10,612 nt of DNA. Source: Lachnospiraceae bacterium (GTDB taxonomy: Bacteria > Bacillota > Clostridia > Lachnospirales > Lachnospiraceae). A program made the position numbers and the translations under genes. The stretch spans positions 1-10,612 of the forward strand of contig JAFPYK010000314.1 of assembly GCA_017412265.1 (NCBI GenBank), written 5' to 3'. Every line of letters begins with the position of its first letter. Positions within the stretch are counted from its first letter, which is position 1. Of the stretch, positions 1 to 5,554 are shown in pieces. A model generated the notes under the pieces. That model worked only from the letters and a program-made list of their open reading frames with translations. It had not been told where the DNA came from and did no database searches.

Positions 1-50
1 CTGCAGATCAGATCGCGGAGCTCGGACCATTCGTCACCTGCCAGCTCTGA
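1..50 (+). CDS. possible C-terminal tail of an upstream gene (partial)
   Basis: The frame beginning at base 3 is open from the window edge to a TGA at 48-50 and would encode the ending ADQIAELGPFVTCQL. Its codons (gcg, gag, ctc) match the GC-rich usage of the real genes further on, while the bases after the stop do not. Fifteen codons are too few to identify a family, and an open run of this length can occur by chance. I infer that an upstream + strand gene ends here, with low confidence and no proposed function. Confidence 0.3.
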   Translation, partial: ADQIAELGPFVTCQL

Positions 51-363
51 GAGGGAAGCGCAGTGACGCTTCAAAACCAATATGCACCGGCCGATATAAT
101 CCTGTTCATCCGAAAGGAAAACCGACCAGAATTCACCGTCGTACACTTGAAACCGTCTGTCCTCTTCGGACAGGCTGCACCAATCACATTTATTCATTCA
201 TTTCACCTGCAAATCCCAGTTTTCCGATCCGAGTATACCATGCACGGATCGAAATAACAATAAACCGGTCACGCCCGGCTGGGCAAAGTCATCGCTCCTC
301 TCCGGGCCGGGGAGGGGCGCGACTGCACATTCTAAACACTTTCTTAAATCGGTTCCGGGGATA
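51..363. other. intergenic region with several inverted repeats, no convincing gene
   Basis: About 310 bases without a supported gene. A 64-codon open frame (63-257) lacks a ribosome binding site and does not have the codon bias of neighbouring genes. Inverted repeats are present: 157-162 with 168-173 (6 bp, extendable by a G-U and a G-C pair), 225-231 with 245-251 (7 bp perfect, 13-base loop), 273-276 with 281-284, and 293-303 with 309-319 (11 bp including G-U pairs, loop of five). None is followed by a run of T, so none is a canonical intrinsic terminator. The last, very GC-rich hairpin could still end the upstream transcript. A TATAAT at 95-100 has no matching -35 box. Confidence 0.5.
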
Positions 364-392
364 TTGACAGGGGATTCCGGGCATGATATCTT
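364..392 (+). promoter_or_regulatory. sigma70-type promoter of the riboswitch-flotillin transcript
   Basis: A perfect -35 box TTGACA (364-369) is followed after exactly 17 bases by TATCTT (387-392), which matches the TATAAT consensus at four positions. Transcription would start near 399, five or so bases before the first riboswitch stem. That placement supports both calls. It also means the flotillin gene has its own transcript and is not cotranscribed with anything upstream. Confidence 0.75.
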
Positions 393-403
393 GCTCTCAA
401 CAA

Positions 404-503
404 GATAAAAGGGAGTAGCGAAACGCCGGGTGACCGGTGATCTTGAAACCGTCAGACCGATGCCTGGGGCATCCGTATCAAGTGTGATTGCAAGACTTTT
501 ATC
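404..503 (+). promoter_or_regulatory. yybP-ykoY family manganese riboswitch (aptamer)
   Basis: Seen directly: an 8-bp perfect closing stem pairs 404-411 (GATAAAAG) with 496-503 (CTTTTATC). After the 5' strand comes the signature GGGAGTAGC (411-419), and before the 3' strand GCAAGAC (490-496). Between them are a CCGG/CCGG hairpin with a GTGA loop (426-437), a helix pairing 442-446 with 478-482, and a nested ATGCC/GGCAT hairpin (460-472). The AGUAGC and GCAAGAC loop sequences either side of P1 are hallmarks of the yybP-ykoY class, in which loops L1 and L3 dock to bind Mn2+ (established knowledge). P1 shares bases 496-503 with the downstream terminator, so ligand binding should favour read-through. 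I infer an ON switch. No other riboswitch class I know fits these motifs. Confidence 0.9.
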
Positions 504-538
504 GTGGCAGAGCGAAGCCGCGGTGAGGGTCTTTTTTT
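493..538 (+). terminator. riboswitch-controlled intrinsic terminator (expression platform)
   Basis: Bases 493-508 pair with 517-532 in an uninterrupted 16-bp helix that includes several G-U pairs. The loop is eight bases (509-516), and the T run continues to 538. The 5' arm contains the whole 3' strand of riboswitch helix P1 (496-503), so terminator and folded aptamer cannot coexist. This is the standard layout of transcriptional control by a riboswitch. The predicted result is early termination when manganese is low and expression of the flotillin gene when it is high. Confidence 0.88.
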
Positions 539-605
539 ATACCGCAGACCTTCCGGCGGGGGAGCTGTTTCAGGGACGTTAAGGTTCCCGGAAAGGAAGG
601 ATGTT

Positions 606-2129
606 ATGTTAAAGTATTATCTGATCGCAGCGGGCGTGATCGTGCTTCTCGGGCTGATTGCCGCGGGTTATGTGAAGGCGCCGCCGGACAAGGCGTACAT
701 TATCTCGGGTATCCGGAGGACGCCGAGGATCCTGATCGGACGCGCCGGCGTGAAGTTCCCGTTCCTGGAGAGAGTCGACGTCTTGTATCTCGGGCAGATG
801 ACCGTGGACATCAAGACAGAGCAGTCGGTTCCGACCAATGATTTTATCAATGTGAACGTGGACGCGGTCGCGAAGGTGAGAATCGGCGCGACGCCGGAGG
901 CGATCCAGCTGGCCGCGAAGAACTTCCTGAACAAGAAGCCGGAACAGATCACGATGGACCTGCAGGATTCGCTGCAGGGTAATATGCGTGAGATTATCGG
1001 TACACTGGCGCTCAAGACCATCAACACGGACCGTGATTCGTTCTCGGACCAGGTGATGGAGAAGGCGTCGAAGGACATGCAGAAGCTGGGTATCGAGATC
1101 CTCTCCTGCAACATCCAGAATGTGACGGATGAGAAGGGGCTGATCAGTGATCTGGGTATGGACAATACCTCAAGGATCAAGAAGGATGCCGCGATCGCGA
1201 AGGCGCAGGCCGAGCGTGACGTGGCGATCGCCCAGGCGGAGGCGGACCGCGCGGCAAATGAGGCGCGTGTGGCCGCACAGACCGAGATCGCACAGAAGAA
1301 CAACGCGCTTTCGATCAAGAAGGCGGAGCTGAAGAAACAGTCGGATACTGCGAATGCGGAGGCGGATGCCGCGTATGAGATCCAGAAGCAGGAGCAGCAG
1401 AGGACGATCGAGACGGCGACCGTGAACGCGCAGATCGCGAGAGCGGAGCGCGAGGCGGAGCTGAAGCAGAGAGAGGTTGTGGTCCAACAGCAGGAGCTGA
1501 CGGCTCAGATTGAGAAGCAGGCCGATGCGGAGAAGTATCGTGCCGAGAAGAAGGCGGAAGCGGAGCTGATCCAGCGCCAGAGACAGGCGGAAGCGGAGAA
1601 GTATGAGCGTGAGAAGGCTGCGGAGGCCCAGAAGGCCCAGGCAGAGGCCGCGAAGTATGCGGCGGAGCAGGAGGCGTCCGGTATCAAGGCGAAATATGAC
1701 GCGGAGGCCGCGGGCATTGAGGCCAGGGGCCGCGCGGAGGCGGAGAGCATCCGTGCGAAGGGCCTGGCGGAGGCCGAGGCGATGGAGAAGAAGGCGGAGG
1801 CTTACAAGAAGTACAACGGAGCCGCGATGGCCGAGATGATGAGCAAGATCATGCCTGAGATGGCCGCGGAGATCGCGAAGCCTCTCTCCCAGATCGACAA
1901 GATCAATATCTACGGCACGGGCGACGGCGCGAACGGGACGTCTCAGATCTCGGGGAACCTTCCGATCGTGATGAAGCAGGTCTTTGACACGATGTCGGAG
2001 GCGACCGGCGTGGATTTCACGGAGATTATGAGAGCCGGAACGTATGACGCGAAGGTGAACCGCAAGATTGAGCTGAGCACGGACGCGGGCGTGAAGGAGG
2101 CCTGCGAGGACGTGACCGAAAGATTGTGA
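606..2129 (+). CDS. floT: flotillin (FloT/YuaG-type SPFH membrane scaffold protein)
   Basis: Flotillins oligomerise on the inner face of the cell membrane and organise functional membrane microdomains; this is known for the family. The product has 507 residues, close to B. subtilis FloT (about 509) and far longer than FloA. In order it shows a hydrophobic membrane segment (about 4-23), an SPFH/PHB domain (about 25-190), a long charged helix rich in Ala, Glu, Lys and Gln with repeated AEAEK-like units (about 190-425), and a C-terminal tail after the NIYG motif. I chose ATG 606 because AAGGAAGG lies just upstream. The frame stays open upstream to GTG 504, but that codon lies inside the terminator hairpin. 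The gene stands alone behind its riboswitch. No NfeD-type partner (YuaF in Bacillus) is visible. Function is inferred from family membership; the identification is strong. Confidence 0.93.
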   Translation: MLKYYLIAAGVIVLLGLIAAGYVKAPPDKAYIISGIRRTPRILIGRAGVKFPFLERVDVLYLGQMTVDIKTEQSVPTNDFINVNVDAVAKVRIGATPEAIQLAAKNFLNKKPEQITMDLQDSLQGNMREIIGTLALKTINTDRDSFSDQVMEKASKDMQKLGIEILSCNIQNVTDEKGLISDLGMDNTSRIKKDAAIAKAQAERDVAIAQAEADRAANEARVAAQTEIAQKNNALSIKKAELKKQSDTANAEADAAYEIQKQEQQRTIETATVNAQIARAEREAELKQREVVVQQQELTAQIEKQADAEKYRAEKKAEAELIQRQRQAEAEKYEREKAAEAQKAQAEAAKYAAEQEASGIKAKYDAEAAGIEARGRAEAESIRAKGLAEAEAMEKKAEAYKKYNGAAMAEMMSKIMPEMAAEIAKPLSQIDKINIYGTGDGANGTSQISGNLPIVMKQVFDTMSEATGVDFTEIMRAGTYDAKVNRKIELSTDAGVKEACEDVTERL

Positions 2130-2144
2130 CGGTCTGACCTAAGG

Positions 2145-2207
2145 CGCCCCGGGGGTGGTTCCCCGGGGCGGAAGATGAGGTTTCGGAGAGGGGCGGAAGG
2201 GCCCCTC
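2145..2207 (+). repeat. two GC-rich hairpins after the flotillin gene
   Basis: A perfect 10-bp inverted repeat pairs 2145-2154 with 2161-2170 (loop of six). A second, 7-bp repeat pairs 2188-2194 with 2201-2207. Neither is followed by a T run, so they are unlikely to be independent terminators. Lying between the flotillin stop and the true terminator at 2239-2264, they may protect the 3' end of the mRNA or act as pause sites (inference). Confidence 0.6.
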
Positions 2208-2238
2208 TTCGGGAATTATTTAACAAAAGGAAAGCCCG

Positions 2239-2264
2239 AAAAGCCTTGAAAATCAAGGCTTTTT
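2239..2264 (+). terminator. intrinsic terminator of the flotillin transcript
   Basis: An 11-bp stem pairs 2239-2249 with 2253-2263 around an AAA loop, with GCCTTGA/TCAAGGC at its core and five T at 2260-2264. The A-rich 5' side also makes it usable on the opposite strand. The TTAACAAAA at 2220-2228 can alternatively pair with TTTTGTTAA at 2261-2269. The hairpin separates the flotillin unit from the HU promoter. Confidence 0.85.
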
Positions 2265-2338
2265 GTTAAAAATGTTATTACAGTTCCGGGTATTTGAACA
2301 AGAGGGCTGAGTATTCGCTGGATTCAGTGAAAAATGGC

Positions 2339-2367
2339 TTGACAAAAGAATTGTAAGTGAGTATAAA
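2339..2367 (+). promoter_or_regulatory. strong sigma70-type promoter of the HU-rqcP operon
   Basis: A perfect TTGACA (2339-2344), a 17-base spacer and TATAAA (2362-2367) give a near-consensus promoter, as expected for an abundant nucleoid protein. The start would be near 2374, leaving an untranslated leader of about 83 bases. A 6-bp hairpin (2411-2416 with 2423-2428) in the leader has a GAGGA-containing loop. Confidence 0.88.
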
Positions 2368-2456
2368 TGTACTTGTGCTGTGCTTTGCAGTGATAAAATA
2401 TCGTACATTCGGTGAAGAGGATTTCACCAGAGATAATGAAGATGGAGGATTTAGAG

Positions 2457-2732
2457 ATGAACAAAACTGAGCTTGTTGCAGCGATCGCCGAGCAGACTAA
2501 GTTAACCAAGAAGGATGCTGAGGCAGCCGTGAAGGCATTTGTTGATGTTGTTACTGAAGAGCTGAAGAAGGGTGAGAAGGTTCAGCTGGTTGGTTTCGGT
2601 ACCTTTGAGGTTTCCGAGAGAGCTGCCAGAGACGGAAGAAACCCTCGTACCGGCGAGACCATGCCGATTGCCGCGACCAAGAACCCGAAGTTCAAAGCAG
2701 GCAAGGCTTTAAAGGTTGCTGTGAACGACTGA
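2457..2732 (+). CDS. hup: DNA-binding protein HU
   Basis: HU is a small dimeric nucleoid protein that bends and compacts DNA without strong sequence preference. The 91-residue product matches the normal HU length of about 90. It has the N-terminal helical dimerisation part (about 1-40), the GFGTF turn (46-50), and the DNA-binding arm with RNPRTGE (61-67), whose proline intercalates DNA in known structures. The C-terminal NPKFKAGKALK is typical. ATG 2457 is chosen because GGAGG (2444-2448) lies eight bases upstream and the protein then begins MNKTELV as in other HUs. A longer open frame to GTG 2412 adds unrelated residues. The gene is first in an operon with rqcP. Its codons are less GC-extreme than the neighbours, fitting high expression. 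IHF is less likely in a Clostridia-type genome. Confidence 0.97.
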   Translation: MNKTELVAAIAEQTKLTKKDAEAAVKAFVDVVTEELKKGEKVQLVGFGTFEVSERAARDGRNPRTGETMPIAATKNPKFKAGKALKVAVND

Positions 2733-2736
2733 GTTT

Positions 2737-2976
2737 ATGCGATTAGATAAGTATCTGAAAGTTTCCAGGATTATCAAGAGACGGACAGTGGCGAACGAGG
2801 CCTGTGACGCAGGCAGAGTTACGATCAATGACAAGCCGGCCAAGGCTTCCGCGAATGTGAAAGTGGGGGATGTGATCGAGATCACATTTGGCAACCGATC
2901 CGTGAAGGTGGAGGTTCTGGATGTCGCCGAGACCGTGAAAAAGGACGAGGTGAAGGAGCTGTTCCGGTACCTTTGA
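2737..2976 (+). CDS. rqcP: S4-domain RNA-binding protein RqcP (YabO/HslR family)
   Basis: RqcP binds 50S subunits carrying stalled peptidyl-tRNA and works with RqcH in adding C-terminal alanine tails during ribosome quality control; this is known for the Bacillus homologue formerly called YabO. The 79-residue product is almost entirely one S4 domain. It opens MRLDKYLKVSRIIKRRT, carries the DAGRVTIND turn (about 24-32) and a KVGDVIEI strand (42-49), and has a short charged tail. Its start is four bases after the HU stop with no recognisable ribosome binding site, so it is probably translated by re-initiation after HU. Its place after HU is the standard order in Firmicutes. The yabP and yabQ genes that normally follow in spore formers are missing. 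Confidence 0.92.
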   Translation: MRLDKYLKVSRIIKRRTVANEACDAGRVTINDKPAKASANVKVGDVIEITFGNRSVKVEVLDVAETVKKDEVKELFRYL

Positions 2977-2991
2977 AACAATCAGGTGACG

Positions 2992-3019
2992 ATGCCCGCA
3001 GGAGACTGCGGGCATTTTT
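2992..3019 (+). terminator. intrinsic terminator of the HU-rqcP operon
   Basis: A perfect 10-bp GC-rich stem pairs 2992-3001 with 3006-3015 around a GAGA (GNRA) loop and runs into five T (3015-3019). It begins 15 bases after the rqcP stop and closes the operon where yabP would be expected. Confidence 0.93.
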
Positions 3020-3086
3020 GCGTCCGCCAGGCGGAGGAAAACGCCCGCGAGAGGAAAGGTTCAGACGAAAAATTGTTGTCAGAGTA

Positions 3087-3115
3087 TTGCAAAATGTTAA
3101 ATACTGTGATACAGT
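3087..3115 (+). promoter_or_regulatory. probable promoter of divIC
   Basis: TTGCAA (3087-3092), 17 bases, then TACAGT (3110-3115) preceded by TG one base upstream (3107-3108), giving an extended -10 element. The block is much more AT-rich than its surroundings and lies between the rqcP terminator and divIC, where a promoter is required. TTGTCA at 3076-3081 is an alternative -35 box with a poorer -10. Confidence 0.6.
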
Positions 3116-3140
3116 TGTAGAACGAAGAGATTTCAATTAT

Positions 3141-3162
3141 CCGGCTCGAAGTTTGAAGCCGG
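3141..3162 (+). promoter_or_regulatory. leader hairpin next to the divIC ribosome binding site
   Basis: CCGGCT (3141-3146) pairs with AGCCGG (3157-3162). The 3' arm overlaps the first bases of the GGAAGGA ribosome binding site (3161-3167), so the fold could partly mask translation initiation. That role is inference; the stem is only 6 bp. Confidence 0.4.
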
Positions 3163-3174
3163 AAGGACGCAGAG

Positions 3175-3480
3175 GTGATAGTCGTGGCCAGAACGGTGAG
3201 AAGAGAAAAAAAGAAAAGAACCGGGTTGTTGATCATCGCGGTCATCGTTCTGATGCTCTGCAGCGTGGTTTCTTATCAGAAGCAGAGGAAGCTGGCGGAG
3301 CGTGACCGGTATGAGGCGCAGATCGCGGAGCTCAACGAGCGCAAGGAGCAGCTGGAGGGTGAGTCCCGGGAGATTGATGACTATAAGTCTTATGTGCAGA
3401 CGAAGAAGTACGTCGAGGAGATCGCGAGAGAGCGGCTCGGCCTCGTGTACGAGAATGAGATTATCTTCGAGGGACATTGA
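3175..3480 (+). CDS. divIC: septum formation initiator protein DivIC/FtsB
   Basis: DivIC/FtsB is a single-pass membrane protein that pairs with FtsL and DivIB/FtsQ in the divisome. The 101-residue product has a basic N-terminus (about 7-16), one transmembrane helix (about 17-34), a coiled coil (about 35-70) and the conserved C-terminal motif with YVEEIARERLGLV and ENEIIF (79-98). This order and length are typical of the family. The start is uncertain: GTG 3175 has GGAAGGA about eight bases upstream, and GTG 3184 has AGAGG eight bases upstream; they differ by three residues. The gene has its own promoter and terminator. In sporulating relatives it is preceded by yabQ and followed by spoIIE, neither of which is present here. 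Confidence 0.9.
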   Translation: MIVVARTVRREKKKRTGLLIIAVIVLMLCSVVSYQKQRKLAERDRYEAQIAELNERKEQLEGESREIDDYKSYVQTKKYVEEIARERLGLVYENEIIFEGH

Positions 3481-3495
3481 TTGTCAGAAAGGGCG

Positions 3496-3521
3496 AGCGG
3501 CAGAGAAGTCTGCCGCTTTTT
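3496..3521 (+). terminator. intrinsic terminator between divIC and tilS
   Basis: A perfect 9-bp stem pairs AGCGGCAGA (3496-3504) with TCTGCCGCT (3509-3517) around a GAAG loop and runs into five T (3517-3521). It starts 16 bases after the divIC stop. The next gene begins only 11 bases after the T run, leaving no room for a promoter, so tilS must depend on read-through or on a transcript the hairpin does not fully stop. Confidence 0.88.
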
Positions 3522-3531
3522 GTGTATCAGG

Positions 3532-4920
3532 ATGAAGGAACGTGTGAGAGAGGCCCTGCGTGAGCTGGGCGTGAGGACGGGCGACCGGATGCTGGCCTGC
3601 GTGAGCGGGGGCGCGGATTCGGTCTGCCTGCTGGTGCTCGCGGCCGAGATCGGGGCGGAGGATGGCCTGGCGCCGGAGGCGTTGCATGTGAATCACGGGC
3701 TTCGCGGCGCGGAGGCGGATGCGGACGAGGAATTGGTGCGGCAGCTGTGCGAGGAGCGCGGGGTGCCGCTTCGTGTGGTGCGCGCGGATGTGGCCGGGGA
3801 GGCCGAGGCGCGTCATCTGAGTCTGGAGGAAGCCGGCCGGGAGGTGCGGTATCGCGCGTTTCTGGAGACTGCTGTAGAACGAAATATTTGCTGGATTTTG
3901 ACAGCTCATCATATGAATGACAACGCGGAAACGGTACTCTACAGGCTCTGTCGCGGCACGGGTCTGTCCGGGCTTGCCGGGATTCCCGCGGTGCGGGAGC
4001 TCGCGGAGGGGATCCGTGTGATCCGTCCCCTGCTTTCCTGCAGCCATGAGGAGATCTGCGAGGAGCTTCGTGCCCGCGGCGTCGCGTGGCGAGAGGATGC
4101 CTCGAACGAGGAAGGCTGCTATGCGAGAAATGTGATCCGCGGCCAGGTGATGCCGGTGCTGGAAGCCCGGATCAATGAGCGGTCTGCGGAGCATATCGCG
4201 GCGGCTGCGCAGGCCTTGCGGGAGGTCTGGGAGTATCTCGGCGCGGAGGCGGAGGGCTTCCTCGCGGAGAAGACCGTGCGTGAGGACGGAGCCCTGTGCG
4301 TGGATGCGCAGGAGCTTGCCGCGCTGCCTGCGGCGTTGGCCGTGGAGGTGCTGCGGCGGATGATCGGAGAGACCTGCGGGCTTCGCGACGTCGGCGCGGT
4401 GCATCTGGAAGCAGTGCGCTCGCTCGCCGGGGCAAGGACCGGCGCGAAGGTCAGCCTGCCCGGCGGAGGATACGCGGAGCGGGCCTATGAGAAGATCGCG
4501 GTACGCCGGGGCGAGGAGGCGCAGGCGCCTGCTCCGAGGGCGGTCACGGTCCCGGGGCGGTATGAGCTGCCGGACGGGCAGGTCCTGGTGCTGGAGCGCA
4601 AAACCTTGGAAAAGGGGGATACATTTCCGAAAATCCCTTGTGAAACGTGGCTTGATTATGCTACAATAGACGATGCTATTTTTTTAAGAGGCGCGCAGGA
4701 AGGCGACTGGCTGGTCTGCGACCGGGAGGGACATAAGAAGAGCCTGAACCGGTGGTTTATCGATCAGAAGGTGCCGCGCGCGAAGCGAGAGAAGATGCCG
4801 GTGCTTGCCTGCGGCTCCCACGTGCTCTGGATCGTGGGCGAGAGGGCGAGCATGGCCTGCATGGTGACGGATACGACCCGGGAAGTGCTGGCCGCAAGGG
4901 TGGAGAGACCGGCGCCGTGA
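3532..4920 (+). CDS. tilS: tRNA(Ile)-lysidine synthetase TilS
   Basis: TilS uses ATP and lysine to convert the wobble cytidine (C34) of tRNA-Ile(CAU) to lysidine, changing its decoding from AUG to AUA; it is normally essential. The 462-residue product (from ATG 3532) has the N-type ATP-pyrophosphatase domain with SGGADS (25-30), HVNHGLRG (52-59), the TAHHMNDNAETVL segment (124-136) and GLSGLAGI (144-151), then a middle domain and a complete TilS C-terminal domain (about 365-462). The start is not certain: ATG 3532 has no good ribosome binding site, and GTG 3544 has AAGGA four bases upstream. The frame stays open to TTG 3481, but that would translate the terminator hairpin. Two AT-rich patches (about 3870-3945 and 4598-4690) stand out in otherwise GC-rich codons; the second holds a promoter-like element. 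Confidence 0.94.
   Translation: MKERVREALRELGVRTGDRMLACVSGGADSVCLLVLAAEIGAEDGLAPEALHVNHGLRGAEADADEELVRQLCEERGVPLRVVRADVAGEAEARHLSLEEAGREVRYRAFLETAVERNICWILTAHHMNDNAETVLYRLCRGTGLSGLAGIPAVRELAEGIRVIRPLLSCSHEEICEELRARGVAWREDASNEEGCYARNVIRGQVMPVLEARINERSAEHIAAAAQALREVWEYLGAEAEGFLAEKTVREDGALCVDAQELAALPAALAVEVLRRMIGETCGLRDVGAVHLEAVRSLAGARTGAKVSLPGGGYAERAYEKIAVRRGEEAQAPAPRAVTVPGRYELPDGQVLVLERKTLEKGDTFPKIPCETWLDYATIDDAIFLRGAQEGDWLVCDREGHKKSLNRWFIDQKVPRAKREKMPVLACGSHVLWIVGERASMACMVTDTTREVLAARVERPAP
4638..4667 (+). promoter_or_regulatory. putative promoter inside tilS, upstream of hpt-ftsH
   Basis: TTGTGA (4638-4643), an 18-base spacer and TACAAT (4662-4667) with TG at 4659-4660, one base before the -10, form a good extended -10 promoter. 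It lies in a distinctly AT-rich stretch (about 4598-4690) of a GC-rich gene and points towards hpt, whose start is 280 bases downstream. It would give hpt, ftsH and the GH13 gene transcription independent of the terminator after divIC. This rests on sequence match alone. Confidence 0.5.
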
Positions 4921-4945
4921 CATTCATAAGACGGAGGAAGAGACG

Positions 4946-5482
4946 ATGGCGGACAAGATTAGTGTGATGATCACGGAAGATGAGATCGAGAAGAAGGTGT
5001 GTGAGCTGGGCGCTCAGATCAGCAGAGACTACGCGGGCAAGTGTGTTCATCTCATCTGCGTCCTGAAGGGCAGCATGTTCTTCACGTGCGAGCTTGCGAA
5101 GCGGATCACGATCCCGGTCACCATCGATACCATGTCGGTCTCCAGCTACGGCTCGGGGACGGAGTCTACGGGCCGCGTCAGGATCGTGAAGGACCTGGAC
5201 GAGCCGGTGCAGGACAGAGACGTGCTGATCGTCGAGGACATCATCGATTCCGGCAATACGCTGTTCTATCTGATGAACCTGCTCGGTGCGAGAGCACCGA
5301 AGAGCCTGAAGCTGTGCACGCTGCTGGATAAGCCGGAGCGGCGCGTCACGAGCGTCAAGGTGGATTACTGCGGGTTTGAGATCCCAGACAAGTTTGTTGT
5401 GGGCTACGGCCTGGATTATGCGCAGAAGTACCGGAACCTTCCTTTCATCGGTGTGGTGGAAGAGCTGGACCCGGAGGGCTGA
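4946..5482 (+). CDS. hpt: hypoxanthine(-guanine) phosphoribosyltransferase
   Basis: This enzyme salvages hypoxanthine and usually guanine by joining them to PRPP, giving IMP or GMP and pyrophosphate in the cytoplasm. The 178-residue product matches the bacterial HPRT length. It shows the LKGS loop (40-43), the flexible SSYGSGTESTG loop (66-76), the PRPP-binding motif VLIVEDIIDSGNTL (93-106) and the purine-contact region with DKFVVGYGLDYAQKYRNLP (148-166). ATG 4946 follows GGAGG (4933-4937) by eight bases. The gap to tilS is 25 bases and to ftsH 72 bases, so the three are probably cotranscribed, as in Bacillus and Clostridia. A 6-bp inverted repeat (5489-5494 with 5501-5506) sits between hpt and ftsH without a T run. 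Confidence 0.96.
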   Translation: MADKISVMITEDEIEKKVCELGAQISRDYAGKCVHLICVLKGSMFFTCELAKRITIPVTIDTMSVSSYGSGTESTGRVRIVKDLDEPVQDRDVLIVEDIIDSGNTLFYLMNLLGARAPKSLKLCTLLDKPERRVTSVKVDYCGFEIPDKFVVGYGLDYAQKYRNLPFIGVVEELDPEG

Positions 5483-5554
5483 GGCGCGCCGGCGCGGGGA
5501 CGCCGGTTACAGGGGGAATCATCGGCACAGGCCGACAGACGGAGGAACTGAGAT

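Noticed and set aside
95..100. TATAAT as a promoter for a hidden gene or RNA
   Set aside because: No -35 box lies at 16-18 bases, and no clear gene follows.
63..257. 64-codon + strand open frame beginning at GTG 63
   Set aside because: It has no ribosome binding site, its codon usage is unlike that of the real genes, the protein looks random, and inverted repeats run through it.
504..605. 34-residue N-terminal extension of flotillin from GTG 504
   Set aside because: The GTG lies inside the riboswitch terminator hairpin, and the extra residues do not fit a flotillin. ATG 606 has a good ribosome binding site and gives the usual length.
1200..1800. Tandem repeat in flotillin with recurring gcggag units
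   Set aside because: The repetition reflects Ala-Glu codons of the coiled coil. Units vary in spacing and sequence and do not form a true DNA repeat array.
3481..3531. 17-residue N-terminal extension of TilS from TTG 3481
   Set aside because: It would translate a perfect intrinsic terminator, begins right at the divIC stop and adds residues that TilS proteins do not have.
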